A DNA stretch of 64,000 nt, from positions 1 to 64,000 of the forward strand of contig NZ_JBDWAS010000045.1 in the NCBI RefSeq assembly GCF_039978735.1. Direction: 5' to 3'. Within the stretch, counting starts at the first letter, position 1, and the number at the start of each line of letters is the position of its first letter. Positions 55,517 to 63,454 of this stretch are shown one piece after another. The notes beneath the pieces were generated by a model. The model saw only the letters and a list, made by a program, of their open reading frames with translations. It had not been told where the DNA came from and searched no databases. This DNA comes from Maricaulis sp039978735 (GTDB lineage: Bacteria; Pseudomonadota; Alphaproteobacteria; Caulobacterales; Maricaulaceae). The position numbers and the translations under genes were made by a program.

Positions 55517-55534
55517 GGGCGGGCGCCTTCACTT

Positions 55535-55549
55535 TTTTCTGTCTGAAAA
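55535..55549. promoter_or_regulatory. palindrome upstream of the GbsR-type gene
   Basis: TTTTC-TGTCT-GAAAA, perfect 5-bp arms centred 26 bases upstream of the GbsR start. Position suits autoregulation. Confidence 0.4.
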
Positions 55550-55614
55550 GAAACACGAAGCCGTGCGGAAGACCATGTGGTTGGCTGACGCAGGCTGCGA
55601 CCTGTTCGTCGGCC

Positions 55615-55659
55615 GCATTTTCGAACCGCGAAACCGGTTCCCACTTTCGCTGAAAATGC
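55615..55659. repeat. 45-bp palindromic repeat, copy 2
   Basis: GCATTTTCGAACCGCGAAAC plus CGGTTCCCACTTTCGCTGAAAATGC-type ending, identical to copy 3 over 45 bases and one base change per position class from copy 1. Confidence 0.9.
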
Positions 55660-55675
55660 AGATTCCTTGGCGGCC

Positions 55676-55720
55676 GCATTTTCGAACCGCGAAACCGGTT
55701 CCCACTTTCGCTGAAAATGC
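55676..55720. repeat. 45-bp palindromic repeat, copy 3
   Basis: Same 45 bases as copy 2, separated from it by 16 bases (AGATTCCTTGGCGGCC). Both lie between the GbsR gene start and the oxyR stop, which face each other's back ends on the minus strand. Confidence 0.9.
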
Positions 55721-55721
55721 T

Positions 55722-56666
55722 CTAGCCAGCAGTGCCCGTAGCTGTCGCCGGTCCGTCCTGCATCTTTTCCCCCGGTGCCAGGCTCGCCCGAATGGCTTCG
55801 CCCAGCTGGATCGCTTCCTCGGCGCGGGCCGAGCCCTTTCGCCAGGCCACGCCGATCTCGCGGCCGGCCACGGGCGGATCGAAGGGCAGGACGGCGAGGC
55901 CCATCTGGTCGACCAGGCCCGCATCCACCGCCATGCGCGGCAGCAGGGTGGCGCCCAGGCCCGATTTCACCATCTGAACCAGCGTGTGCAGGCTGGTCGC
56001 GGCAAAGTCCGACCGTGCCGAGCCCGTCGAGCAGACCGACAGCGCATGGTCGCGCAGGCAATGCCCGTCTTCCAGCAGCAGCAGGGGTTCATCGGCCAGG
56101 TCTGACGGGGACAGCTTGCCGGCCCCCGCGAGACGGTGATCGGGCGGACAGGCAAACAGGAATTCGTCCGACCAGATCGCCTTGGTCTCGATCATCGGCG
56201 CTTCATAGGGCAGCGCGACGAGCGCGGCGTCGAGACGCCGGTCGCGCAGCGCATCGAACAGCCGGTCGGTCAGGTCCTCGCGCAGGAAGACTTCCAGCTT
56301 GGGGTGCAACGCACGCAGCGCAGGCAGGACGCGCGGTAGCAGGAAGGGCGCAATGGTGGGGATCACGCCCAGCTTGAACGGCCCGGTCAGCGGCTCGCCG
56401 GCCGCCTGGGCCGCGATCACCAGGTCCTCGGCCTCGGCCATCACCCGCCGGGCCCGTTCCAGCACCACCTCGCCGGCCGGGGTGAGCGCGGCGCCGCGCG
56501 CGCCGCGCTCGACCAGCACGGTGCCCAGGATCATCTCCAGCTCCTTGATTGCAGCTGACAAGGTCGGCTGGGTAACGAACACCGCCTCGGCCGCACGGGA
56601 GAAACTTCCGTGCTCTGCAAGGGCGATCAGGAATTGCAACTGCCGGAGTGTGGGGAGCTGGGACAT
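55722..56666 (-). CDS. oxyR: OxyR peroxide-sensing regulator (LysR family)
   Basis: 314 residues. The helix-turn-helix is near SFSRAAEAVFVTQPTLSAAI (residues 21-40). The redox cysteines are C203 and C212 with the H-C pattern GHCLRDHALSVC, the same spacing as E. coli C199/C208, so a disulfide switch is likely. Divergent from ahpC; the 120-base gap holds two palindromes that suit OxyR binding. Start at 56666. Confidence 0.95.
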   Translation of the reverse strand: MSQLPTLRQLQFLIALAEHGSFSRAAEAVFVTQPTLSAAIKELEMILGTVLVERGARGAALTPAGEVVLERARRVMAEAEDLVIAAQAAGEPLTGPFKLGVIPTIAPFLLPRVLPALRALHPKLEVFLREDLTDRLFDALRDRRLDAALVALPYEAPMIETKAIWSDEFLFACPPDHRLAGAGKLSPSDLADEPLLLLEDGHCLRDHALSVCSTGSARSDFAATSLHTLVQMVKSGLGATLLPRMAVDAGLVDQMGLAVLPFDPPVAGREIGVAWRKGSARAEEAIQLGEAIRASLAPGEKMQDGPATATGTAG

Positions 56667-56673
56667 GGTATTG

Positions 56674-56712
56674 ATAATAGTTATGGCTCGCCCAGAAACA
56701 ATCCATTGGATT
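56674..56712. promoter_or_regulatory. probable OxyR operator between oxyR and ahpC
   Basis: ATAATAGTTAT (56674-56684, arms ATAA/TTAT) and AATCCATTGGATT (56700-56712, perfect). Two palindromes about one to two helical turns apart fit a LysR tetramer that controls both genes. Confidence 0.6.
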
Positions 56713-56786
56713 TGTCTGTTGCACTGCGTCACAAGGCCCTCATCACAAACGCCGGCACAAGCCGGCCGCACTCAATGGAGAGACCT

Positions 56787-57338
56787 ATGCTGGGTATTGG
56801 CGACAAGCTTCCCGATTTCGAAGTCACCGGTGTGAAGCCGGGCTTCAACAATCACGAAGAGAACGGCGAATCCGCGTTCGAGACCGTCACGCAGGACAGC
56901 TTTGAAGGCAAGTGGAAGGTCCTCGTTTTCTATCCGAAGGACTTCACCTTCGTGTGCCCGACCGAGATCGTGGCCTTCAACAATCTGGCCGAAGAATTCT
57001 CCGACCGTGACGCCGTCGTGCTGACCGGTTCGACCGACAATGAATTCTGCAAGCTGGCCTGGCGCCGCGAGCACCCGGATCTCGACAAGCTGGGTCACTG
57101 GCAGTTCGCCGACACGACCGGTTCGCTGGTCGACAGCCTGGGCATCCGCTCCCCGGAAGGCGTGGCCTACCGCTACACCTACATCGTCGATCCGGACGGC
57201 GTCATCCAGCACGTCTATGCGACCAATCTGAATGTCGGCCGCAACCCGGAAGACACGCTGCGCGTCCTCGACGCCCTGCAGACGGACGAGCTGTGCCCCT
57301 GCAACCGCGCCGTCGGCGGCGACACGCTGGCCGCATAA
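56787..57338 (+). CDS. ahpC: peroxiredoxin AhpC
   Basis: 183 residues. The peroxidatic cysteine is C57 in FTFVCPTE, and the C-terminus carries C170 and C172 (LCPCNRAV), the pattern of the mycobacterial AhpC that is reduced by AhpD. It detoxifies H2O2, organic peroxides and peroxynitrite. SD GGAGAGACC. Start at 56787. Followed by ahpD. Confidence 0.96.
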   Translation: MLGIGDKLPDFEVTGVKPGFNNHEENGESAFETVTQDSFEGKWKVLVFYPKDFTFVCPTEIVAFNNLAEEFSDRDAVVLTGSTDNEFCKLAWRREHPDLDKLGHWQFADTTGSLVDSLGIRSPEGVAYRYTYIVDPDGVIQHVYATNLNVGRNPEDTLRVLDALQTDELCPCNRAVGGDTLAA

Positions 57339-57359
57339 GCGGTCCGAAGACCCCCGGCT

Positions 57360-57431
57360 GACGGCGCCACCCTCGCGCGCCGTCGGTTTGCCCCGGTGCC
57401 GGCCCCTTCGTGTGACCTGCCGGCCCGGGGC
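57360..57431 (+). other. two stem-loops between ahpC and ahpD
   Basis: First GACGGCGC / GCGCCGTC (57360-57367, 57377-57384) then GCCCCGGTGCCGGC / GCCGGCCCGGGGC (57390-57403, 57419-57431, one bulge). They probably lower readthrough or protect the ahpC messenger end, so ahpC outproduces ahpD. Confidence 0.6.
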
Positions 57432-57510
57432 ACCCTTGTTCCCGACCCCGTAAATTCCAAGCGATTGCGGCCCGTCCGGCCGCGCGTGGTTTCCCCTGAA
57501 GGAGAGCCCG

Positions 57511-58032
57511 ATGAGCCTCGATGCGCTGAAAAACGACCTGCCCGACTACGCCAAGGACCTGAAGCTGAACCTGTCCTCGCTGGCGCGTGAAACCGATCTG
57601 GACGACCAGAAGAAGTGGGGCACTTTCCTCGCCTCCGCCCATGCCGTCGGCGAGCCGAAGACGCTGGCCGCCCTGTCGGCTGCAGCCGAAGAGGTGCTGA
57701 GCCCGGAAGCCGTGACCGCGGCCAAGGCGGCCTCGGCGATCATGGGCATGAACAATGTCTATTACCGCTTCCTGCACCTGTCCAAGAACAAGGAATACGG
57801 CTCCATGCCGGCCAAGCTGCGCATGAATGTCATCGCCAATCCCGGCGTCGACAAGGGCGATTTCGAGCTGTGGTCGCTGGCCGTGTCGGCGATCAATGGC
57901 TGCGGCCTGTGCATCGACAGCCACGAGGCCGAGCTGCGCAAGCACGGCCTGACCGCCGCCCAGATCCAGACCGCCGTCCGGATCGCCGCGACGGTGAATG
58001 CGGTGGCGCATGTAATGGCCGCCGAAAGCTGA
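57511..58032 (+). CDS. ahpD: alkylhydroperoxidase AhpD
   Basis: 173 residues. CGLCIDSH (C131, C134, H138) with a preceding Glu in FELWSLAVSAINGCG is the proton-relay active site of the AhpD fold. It reduces AhpC using lipoylated partners in mycobacteria. SD GAAGGAGAGC. Second gene of the unit. Confidence 0.95.
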   Translation: MSLDALKNDLPDYAKDLKLNLSSLARETDLDDQKKWGTFLASAHAVGEPKTLAALSAAAEEVLSPEAVTAAKAASAIMGMNNVYYRFLHLSKNKEYGSMPAKLRMNVIANPGVDKGDFELWSLAVSAINGCGLCIDSHEAELRKHGLTAAQIQTAVRIAATVNAVAHVMAAES

Positions 58033-58103
58033 TTTTTGACGATATCGTGAAATTCCGATGCGTCTGAAGACCCCGGCGCACCGGGTTGTTTTCCGGTAAA
58101 AAT

Positions 58104-58135
58104 ACGGGCGCGCAAGGATCAGATTGCGCGCCCGT
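58104..58135. terminator. hairpin after ahpD
   Basis: Perfect 12-bp stem ACGGGCGCGCAA / TTGCGCGCCCGT with an 8-base loop, 71 bases after the ahpD stop. On the plus strand it is followed by AGAAATTCCG (no T tract); the minus strand has ATTTTTACC. It probably stops ahpCD transcription. Confidence 0.6.
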
Positions 58136-58151
58136 AGAAATTCCGTATAAT
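58124..58151 (+). promoter_or_regulatory. putative sigma-70-like promoter giving a leaderless transcript
   Basis: TTGCGC (58124-58129) and TATAAT (58146-58151) with a 16-base spacer, ending 6 bases before the ATG at 58158. This would make the transcript start at or near the ATG. The -35 box is shared with the terminator stem. Confidence 0.4.
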
Positions 58152-58157
58152 GAGCGT

Positions 58158-58460
58158 ATGTCAATGATCGACCATACGCTCGATCCGCTACCCAAGCGGG
58201 CCCATCGCACCGATACCGGTGAACACGATGGCCGGATGTGGTTTTCCAAGGAGACCATGTCCCGCGCGTCGCATTATGCCGACGTGTCCTGGCTGCGGAT
58301 TGCCCTGCCTGCCCTGGCCTCGCTGGGCCTGGTCGCAGCCGGCGCGCTGACTGCCGCCGGCCTTCCGAGCGCACTGTGCCTGCTGGCCGGTCTGGCCGGT
58401 TCGGCCATCACCCTGCCGGCTGCGCTTCTCAAAGCCACCTACGCTCCCCGCTCCCGCTAG
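58158..58460 (+). CDS. small membrane protein of unknown function
   Basis: 100 residues, start at 58158 (MSMIDHTLDPLPKRAHR). A His-rich soluble N-terminus (residues 1-45) then two membrane helices (about 48-68 and 73-90). No SD is visible upstream, but a TATAAT box ends 6 bases before it, so translation may be leaderless. No family recognised. Confidence 0.6.
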   Translation: MSMIDHTLDPLPKRAHRTDTGEHDGRMWFSKETMSRASHYADVSWLRIALPALASLGLVAAGALTAAGLPSALCLLAGLAGSAITLPAALLKATYAPRSR

Positions 58461-58569
58461 AACGCTCTGCAGTCGCATTGCGGCAGCAAGATTGACGCTT
58501 TTCGCTCACCCACTAGTGTGCGGGGTCTGTTTGCGCGGCGTGGAGACCGCGTTCAGGGGGAGATAGACC

Positions 58570-59844
58570 ATGCGCTGGTGGTTCAAGATCAAACTGTGGC
58601 AACGCGTGCTCGCGGCGCTGGTTCTGGGGGTCATCACCGGCCTCGTCATGTCCGGCACGATGGGCCAGGAGGCCGCCACCGCCTGGATCGAAACCTGGCT
58701 GCGCCCGGTCGGCGATCTCTTCATCAACCTGATCCGCATGCTGATCGTGCCGCTGATCTTCACCACCCTCGTGGCCGGTGTGATCGCCATGGGCAAGCCG
58801 TCCAAGCTGGGCTCGCTCGGCCTGAAGACAATCGCGGCCTATTTCGTCACCACGATCTTCGCCAATATCATCGGCCTGACCTTCGGCACCATTTTCCGTC
58901 CCGGCATCGGCGTCGACTTTGAAGGCGTCGAGCCTGCGCCTGTTTCCACGGAAGCCCCGTCGATCACCGACCGCCTACTCGAGATCGTACCGACCAATCC
59001 GGTCGCCGCGCTGGCCGATGGCGACGTGCTGGCCATCATCTTCTTCTCGCTGCTGCTCGGCGTCGGCATCATCGCCGTCGGCAAGGCCGGCAAGCCGGTG
59101 GCAGACCTGTTCAACTCGGCCTCGGATGTGGTGCTGAAAATCACCCACTATGTGATGGAGGTCGCGCCCTTCGGCGTCTTCGCCCTCGTCACCTATACCG
59201 CCGCCAGCCAGGGCATCGAGGCGCTGCAGGCCATCCTGACCCTGATCGTGGCCGTCTATCTGGGCCTGATCGTTCACGCCATCATCACCTATGGCTTCCT
59301 TATCCGCGTGATCCTCAACCTGCCGCTGGTGCGCTTTTTCCGCGGCATGACCGACCCGATCGCGGTGGCCTATTCCACCGCCTCGTCCTCGGCGACCCTG
59401 CCGGTCACCATCGCGGCCGCCTCGGACAATCTGGGCGTCAAGAAGTCGGTCGCCGGCTCCGTCCTGCCGCTGGGCGCGACGATCAACATGGACGGCACCG
59501 CGCTCTATCTGGGCATCCTCGCGCTCTTCACGGCCCAGGCCTTCGGCTACGACCTGACCTTCATGAACTACGTCATGATCGCCTTCACGGCGGCCATCGT
59601 GTCGATCGGCGCTGCGGGCATCCCCTCGGCCTCGCTCTTCCTGCTGGCGATCGTGCTGGAAACCTTCGGCGTCACGCCCGAGCACACGGCGATCATTGTC
59701 GGCTTCATCCTGCCGGTGGACCGGATCATGGACATGGCCCGCACCGCCGTGAACGTCACCGGTGACGCCGCCGTCGCCACGGCCGTGGCCAAATGGGAAG
59801 GCGAGCTGGACGAGGAACGCTTCCGCGACCCGGCCGTCATCTGA
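58570..59844 (+). CDS. dicarboxylate/amino acid:cation symporter (DAACS)
   Basis: 424 residues with eight membrane helices and two re-entrant loops. The first hairpin loop has the serine-rich TASSSATLP near 270-278, the NMDGTALY motif lies near 305-313 and the second hairpin has GIPSASLF; AVNVTGDAAVA closes the binding site. These carry glutamate, aspartate or C4-dicarboxylates with Na+ or H+. The start follows CAGGGGGAGATAGACC. Single gene. Confidence 0.95.
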   Translation: MRWWFKIKLWQRVLAALVLGVITGLVMSGTMGQEAATAWIETWLRPVGDLFINLIRMLIVPLIFTTLVAGVIAMGKPSKLGSLGLKTIAAYFVTTIFANIIGLTFGTIFRPGIGVDFEGVEPAPVSTEAPSITDRLLEIVPTNPVAALADGDVLAIIFFSLLLGVGIIAVGKAGKPVADLFNSASDVVLKITHYVMEVAPFGVFALVTYTAASQGIEALQAILTLIVAVYLGLIVHAIITYGFLIRVILNLPLVRFFRGMTDPIAVAYSTASSSATLPVTIAAASDNLGVKKSVAGSVLPLGATINMDGTALYLGILALFTAQAFGYDLTFMNYVMIAFTAAIVSIGAAGIPSASLFLLAIVLETFGVTPEHTAIIVGFILPVDRIMDMARTAVNVTGDAAVATAVAKWEGELDEERFRDPAVI

Positions 59845-59905
59845 CGACTGAACCGTCTGCGTCTTTCCGGCCACCTTGTGTGACAGGAAGAACGGAGACG
59901 GTCAG

Positions 59906-61144
59906 TTGCGGATTGCCATTCACACATTCGGAACGCGCGGTGACGTGCAGCCCTATATCGCGCTCGGGCTGGAGCTGCAGGGGCGGGGCCATGACGTCAC
60001 CCTCTCCGTGCCCCGGGATTTCACGGCCTGGGTGGAGGGTTTCGGCCTGGCCGCCCGCGCCTTCGATCTCGATATGGGGGCCTATCTGCGCGAGGCCGAC
60101 GCGCTGGGCCTGACGCGCAATCCGCTGAATGCCTTCCGCTATCGCCGCCGCATGGTGGAGCCGATGATCGAGGCGACCCTGAGGGAAGGCATGGAAGGCG
60201 CGCGCGGCGCCGACATGGTCGTTGCCCATCCCAAATGCCTGTTTTCCGCAACAGGCGCCGAAGCGGCCGGCGCCGGCTTCGTGATGACGGCGCCTCTGCC
60301 GGCCATCGCCCCGACACACGCCTTCCCCATGCCCGGCACATTCGCAAAGGATCACGGACGCTTCTGGAACCGTCTGTCCTGGCGGCCGCTGGACTTTGCC
60401 ATGGCGCCTTTCCGCAAGCGGGTAAATGCGGCGCGCACCGAACTCGGGCTTCGACCGGTTGGCAACGCGATCCGGCACGGCAGTTTCGCCGGCCGGCCCT
60501 GCCTGCGCCTGATCGCCAACTCGCCCCTCATCGTGCCCCGGCCTGCCGACTGGGACGCCCACACACACCTCACCGGCTACTGGATGCTGGAGGACCCGGC
60601 GCCGCTGGACCCGGCACTCGAAGACTTCCTCAGCGCAGGCCCTGCGCCGGTCTATGTCGGTTTCGGATCCATGGTGTCGGGCCGAGCGACAGAGCTGGCC
60701 AGGGCCGCCATCAAGGGCCTGCGCCGCGCCGGCCTGCGCGGCGTCATCGCGCGCGGCTGGGCAAACCTGCCGGCCTCACCCGGCCGGGACATCCACGTCA
60801 TCGACAGCGCGCCGCACGGCAAACTCTTCCCGCGTTGCCGGACCATCGTCCATCATGGCGGTGCCGGCACGACAGCCGCCGCACTGACCGCCGGGCGCCC
60901 CAGCCTGATCGTCCCCTTCATGGTCGATCAGCCCTGGTGGGGGGAGCGCCTGCGCGAACAGGGCCTCGGCCCCGCCCCTCTACGGCCGGCGCGCTTCACG
61001 GCCAACCGCTTTGCCCGCGCACTGAAACAGATCGAGGCCAGCGAAGTCTGGCGGGTACGGTGCAACCAGATCGCGAAGGGCCTGGCCATGGAAAACGGCA
61101 CCGGGCGCGCGGCCGACCTGATCGAATCCGCCGCCGCTCTATAA
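59906..61144 (+). CDS. UGT-type glycosyltransferase
   Basis: 412 residues from a TTG start (LRIAIHTFGTRGDVQPYIAL, read as Met). GGAG nine bases upstream supports this rather than the TTG at 59876. The N-terminal HTFGTRGDVQPYIALGLELQ and the C-terminal donor motif IVHHGGAGTTAAAL (near 314-327) followed by PFMVDQPWWGERL are those of GT1 enzymes like sterol or macrolide glycosyltransferases. No antibiotic, sterol or terpene genes surround it, so the acceptor is unknown. Confidence 0.88.
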   Translation: MRIAIHTFGTRGDVQPYIALGLELQGRGHDVTLSVPRDFTAWVEGFGLAARAFDLDMGAYLREADALGLTRNPLNAFRYRRRMVEPMIEATLREGMEGARGADMVVAHPKCLFSATGAEAAGAGFVMTAPLPAIAPTHAFPMPGTFAKDHGRFWNRLSWRPLDFAMAPFRKRVNAARTELGLRPVGNAIRHGSFAGRPCLRLIANSPLIVPRPADWDAHTHLTGYWMLEDPAPLDPALEDFLSAGPAPVYVGFGSMVSGRATELARAAIKGLRRAGLRGVIARGWANLPASPGRDIHVIDSAPHGKLFPRCRTIVHHGGAGTTAAALTAGRPSLIVPFMVDQPWWGERLREQGLGPAPLRPARFTANRFARALKQIEASEVWRVRCNQIAKGLAMENGTGRAADLIESAAAL

Positions 61145-61299
61145 GCACACGCCCGAATTGAACCACATGACCGAAGGTAGAGTATTGTCGTAAATTTACC
61201 TTAGCTACTGAATAATAAATTCATTCCGGCTCTTTATAAGTAAATTCGATTTAACGTTTGGCGATCTATTGAGGTGGCACGCAGGTAGCGGAGCTCTCC

Positions 61300-63444
61300 A
61301 TGCTTTCCAAACTCAGCATTGCCGTGAAATTCGGGCTTATCGGTTTTGTGGGTTGTGTCGCACTGGGTGTCGTTCTGGGAACGACAGCCGTCTGGCGCAG
61401 CCAGGAGGCCTCGAAACAGGCCGCCGAAACCCGGCTCTACGCCGTCGCGGACGCGCGATCCGACCAGATCTCCGACTATCTGGAGTCGATCGACCAGGAC
61501 ATCGAGACAGTCGCGACCAATCCGAACACGCTGGCCGCACTCAACGCGTTCGACACGTCCTGGCGCGAGCTGGGCCAGGGAGCCACGACCCGCCTGCAAC
61601 GCGCCTATATCACCGACAACCCCCACCCGGTCGGCGAGCGCGACAATCTCGATGCGGCGCAAGACGGCTCGGCTTACAGCGAGACTCACGCGACCTACCA
61701 CCCTTGGTTCCGCAGCTTCCTGCGCGCGCGCGGCTATTACGATGTCTTCCTGCTCAACACCGACGGGGATCTCGTCTACTCGGTGTTCAAGGAAGCCGAC
61801 TTTGCCACCAACCTGATGCGTGGCCCGCACCGCGATACCGATCTCGGACACGTCTTCCGCGAAGCGGCTGCCTTGCAATCTTCGGAGATCGCCTTTGCCG
61901 ACTTCGCGCCCTATGCGCCGAGCAATGACGCACCGGCCAGCTTCATCGCGACCCCTGTTTTTGATGCCAACGGCAATCGCGCCGGCGTTCTGGTTTTCCA
62001 GATGCCGATCAGCCGGCTCAATGCCGTGGCCGGTTCGCTGACCGGGCTTGGCGACACTGGTGAGGCCTACATTATCGGCGGCGACGGTCTGATGCGGACC
62101 GATACCCGCTTCGCCGACGGTTCCACCATCCTGGAACAACGCGCCGGTGACGCGATCGAGGCCACGATGGCCACCAACCGGCACAGCGTGATCGATGCCG
62201 TAGATCACCTCGGCAACCGGGTGTTCGCGGCCGTCGCACCAACTGAATTTCACGGCGTCCGCTGGGCGACTGTCGTGACCATGACGCGGGCCGAAGCCCT
62301 GGCTGCATCGCGCTCGCTGACCATCACCCTGCTCGTGGCCGCCATCGTTCTCACCCTGCTGATCGGCGCCGTCGGTGTCTGGATTGCGATGAAGGCCGCA
62401 AAGCCGATCCAGACGCTCACCGATGTCACCCGCACCGTGGCCGCCGGCGATCTGCAGATCGACGTGCCGCACCGCAACCGCCAGGACGAGATCGGCGCGC
62501 TCGCGGAGACGATCGAGCAGTTCAAGCAGAGCCTTGTCGACAAGGTCCGGCTGGAGCGCGAAAGCGCCGAGGCCGAAGCCGCCGCTGCCGAACGCATGAA
62601 GGCCGAGCGCCTGCGCATGGCTGACGAGTTCGAAAACTCGGTCGGCGCTGTCGTTTCCGCGCTGGCCAGCGCCGCCACCCAGCTGTCCCAGTCGGCGGAA
62701 AGCCTGTCGGCCTCCTCCGAACAGACCAGCAATCAGGCCGTCTCCGTCGCCGCATCCGCCGAGCAGGCAACCGCCAATGTGGAAACCGTTGCCACGGCAG
62801 CCGAGGAAATGTCGGCCTCCATCGGCGAGATCGGCCGTCAGGCGGTCGAGAGCTCGGAGCGAGCCATCACGGCGGAAGAAGAGGCCAGCGTCACCGTGCG
62901 CCGGGTCGAAGCGCTGACCGAAGCAGCCAACCGCATCGGCACGGTCGTTTCGCTCATCCAGGACATTGCCGAACAGACCAATCTCCTCGCGCTCAACGCG
63001 ACCATCGAGGCGGCGCGCGCCGGGGAAGCCGGCAAGGGTTTTGCCATCGTTGCCCAGGAGGTGAAGCAGCTGGCTGCCCAGACCGCCAACGCCACGACGG
63101 AGATCTCCCAGCAGATCGAGGAAATCCAGAACGCGACCGGCGTTTCGGCGAAGGCGATCGGTTCGGTGGCCGAGGCGATTGCCGACCTCAACCGGATCGC
63201 CGGGTCGATTTCCGGCGCCATGGAGGAGCAGGCCGCTGCCACGCGCGAGATCGCCAGCAATGTCCAGGAGGCCGCCACCGGCACCCGGGATGTGACGGTC
63301 AATATCGCCGGCGTGAACGAGGCTGCCAGCGAGTCCCGCACGGCATCCGTGCAGGTGCTCGACGCGGCCAAGGACCTGTCGCGCCAGTCCGAAATGCTGC
63401 GCGACCAAGTCGACGGCTTCCTTGCCAACATCCGGGCGGCCTAG
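61300..63444 (+). CDS. methyl-accepting chemotaxis protein
   Basis: 714 residues. A first helix (about 8-30), a periplasmic sensor of the dCache type (residues 31-335, with RSFLRARGYYDVFLLNTDGD and GLGDTGEAYIIGGDG), a second helix near 340-362, HAMP to about 415, and a signalling domain whose tip is near residues 560-575 (IAEQTNLLALNATIEAARAG). The periplasmic ligand is unknown. SD CGGAGCTC, 6 bases before the ATG. AT-rich 155-base gap upstream presumably holds its promoter. Confidence 0.95.
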   Translation: MLSKLSIAVKFGLIGFVGCVALGVVLGTTAVWRSQEASKQAAETRLYAVADARSDQISDYLESIDQDIETVATNPNTLAALNAFDTSWRELGQGATTRLQRAYITDNPHPVGERDNLDAAQDGSAYSETHATYHPWFRSFLRARGYYDVFLLNTDGDLVYSVFKEADFATNLMRGPHRDTDLGHVFREAAALQSSEIAFADFAPYAPSNDAPASFIATPVFDANGNRAGVLVFQMPISRLNAVAGSLTGLGDTGEAYIIGGDGLMRTDTRFADGSTILEQRAGDAIEATMATNRHSVIDAVDHLGNRVFAAVAPTEFHGVRWATVVTMTRAEALAASRSLTITLLVAAIVLTLLIGAVGVWIAMKAAKPIQTLTDVTRTVAAGDLQIDVPHRNRQDEIGALAETIEQFKQSLVDKVRLERESAEAEAAAAERMKAERLRMADEFENSVGAVVSALASAATQLSQSAESLSASSEQTSNQAVSVAASAEQATANVETVATAAEEMSASIGEIGRQAVESSERAITAEEEASVTVRRVEALTEAANRIGTVVSLIQDIAEQTNLLALNATIEAARAGEAGKGFAIVAQEVKQLAAQTANATTEISQQIEEIQNATGVSAKAIGSVAEAIADLNRIAGSISGAMEEQAAATREIASNVQEAATGTRDVTVNIAGVNEAASESRTASVQVLDAAKDLSRQSEMLRDQVDGFLANIRAA

Positions 63445-63454
63445 GAGACGCAGC

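Noticed and set aside
61274..61290. TGGCAC-GCAGG-TAGC, sigma-54-like site before the chemotaxis receptor
   Set aside because: The -12 box has a mismatch and the predicted start would fall on the ATG, removing the visible SD.
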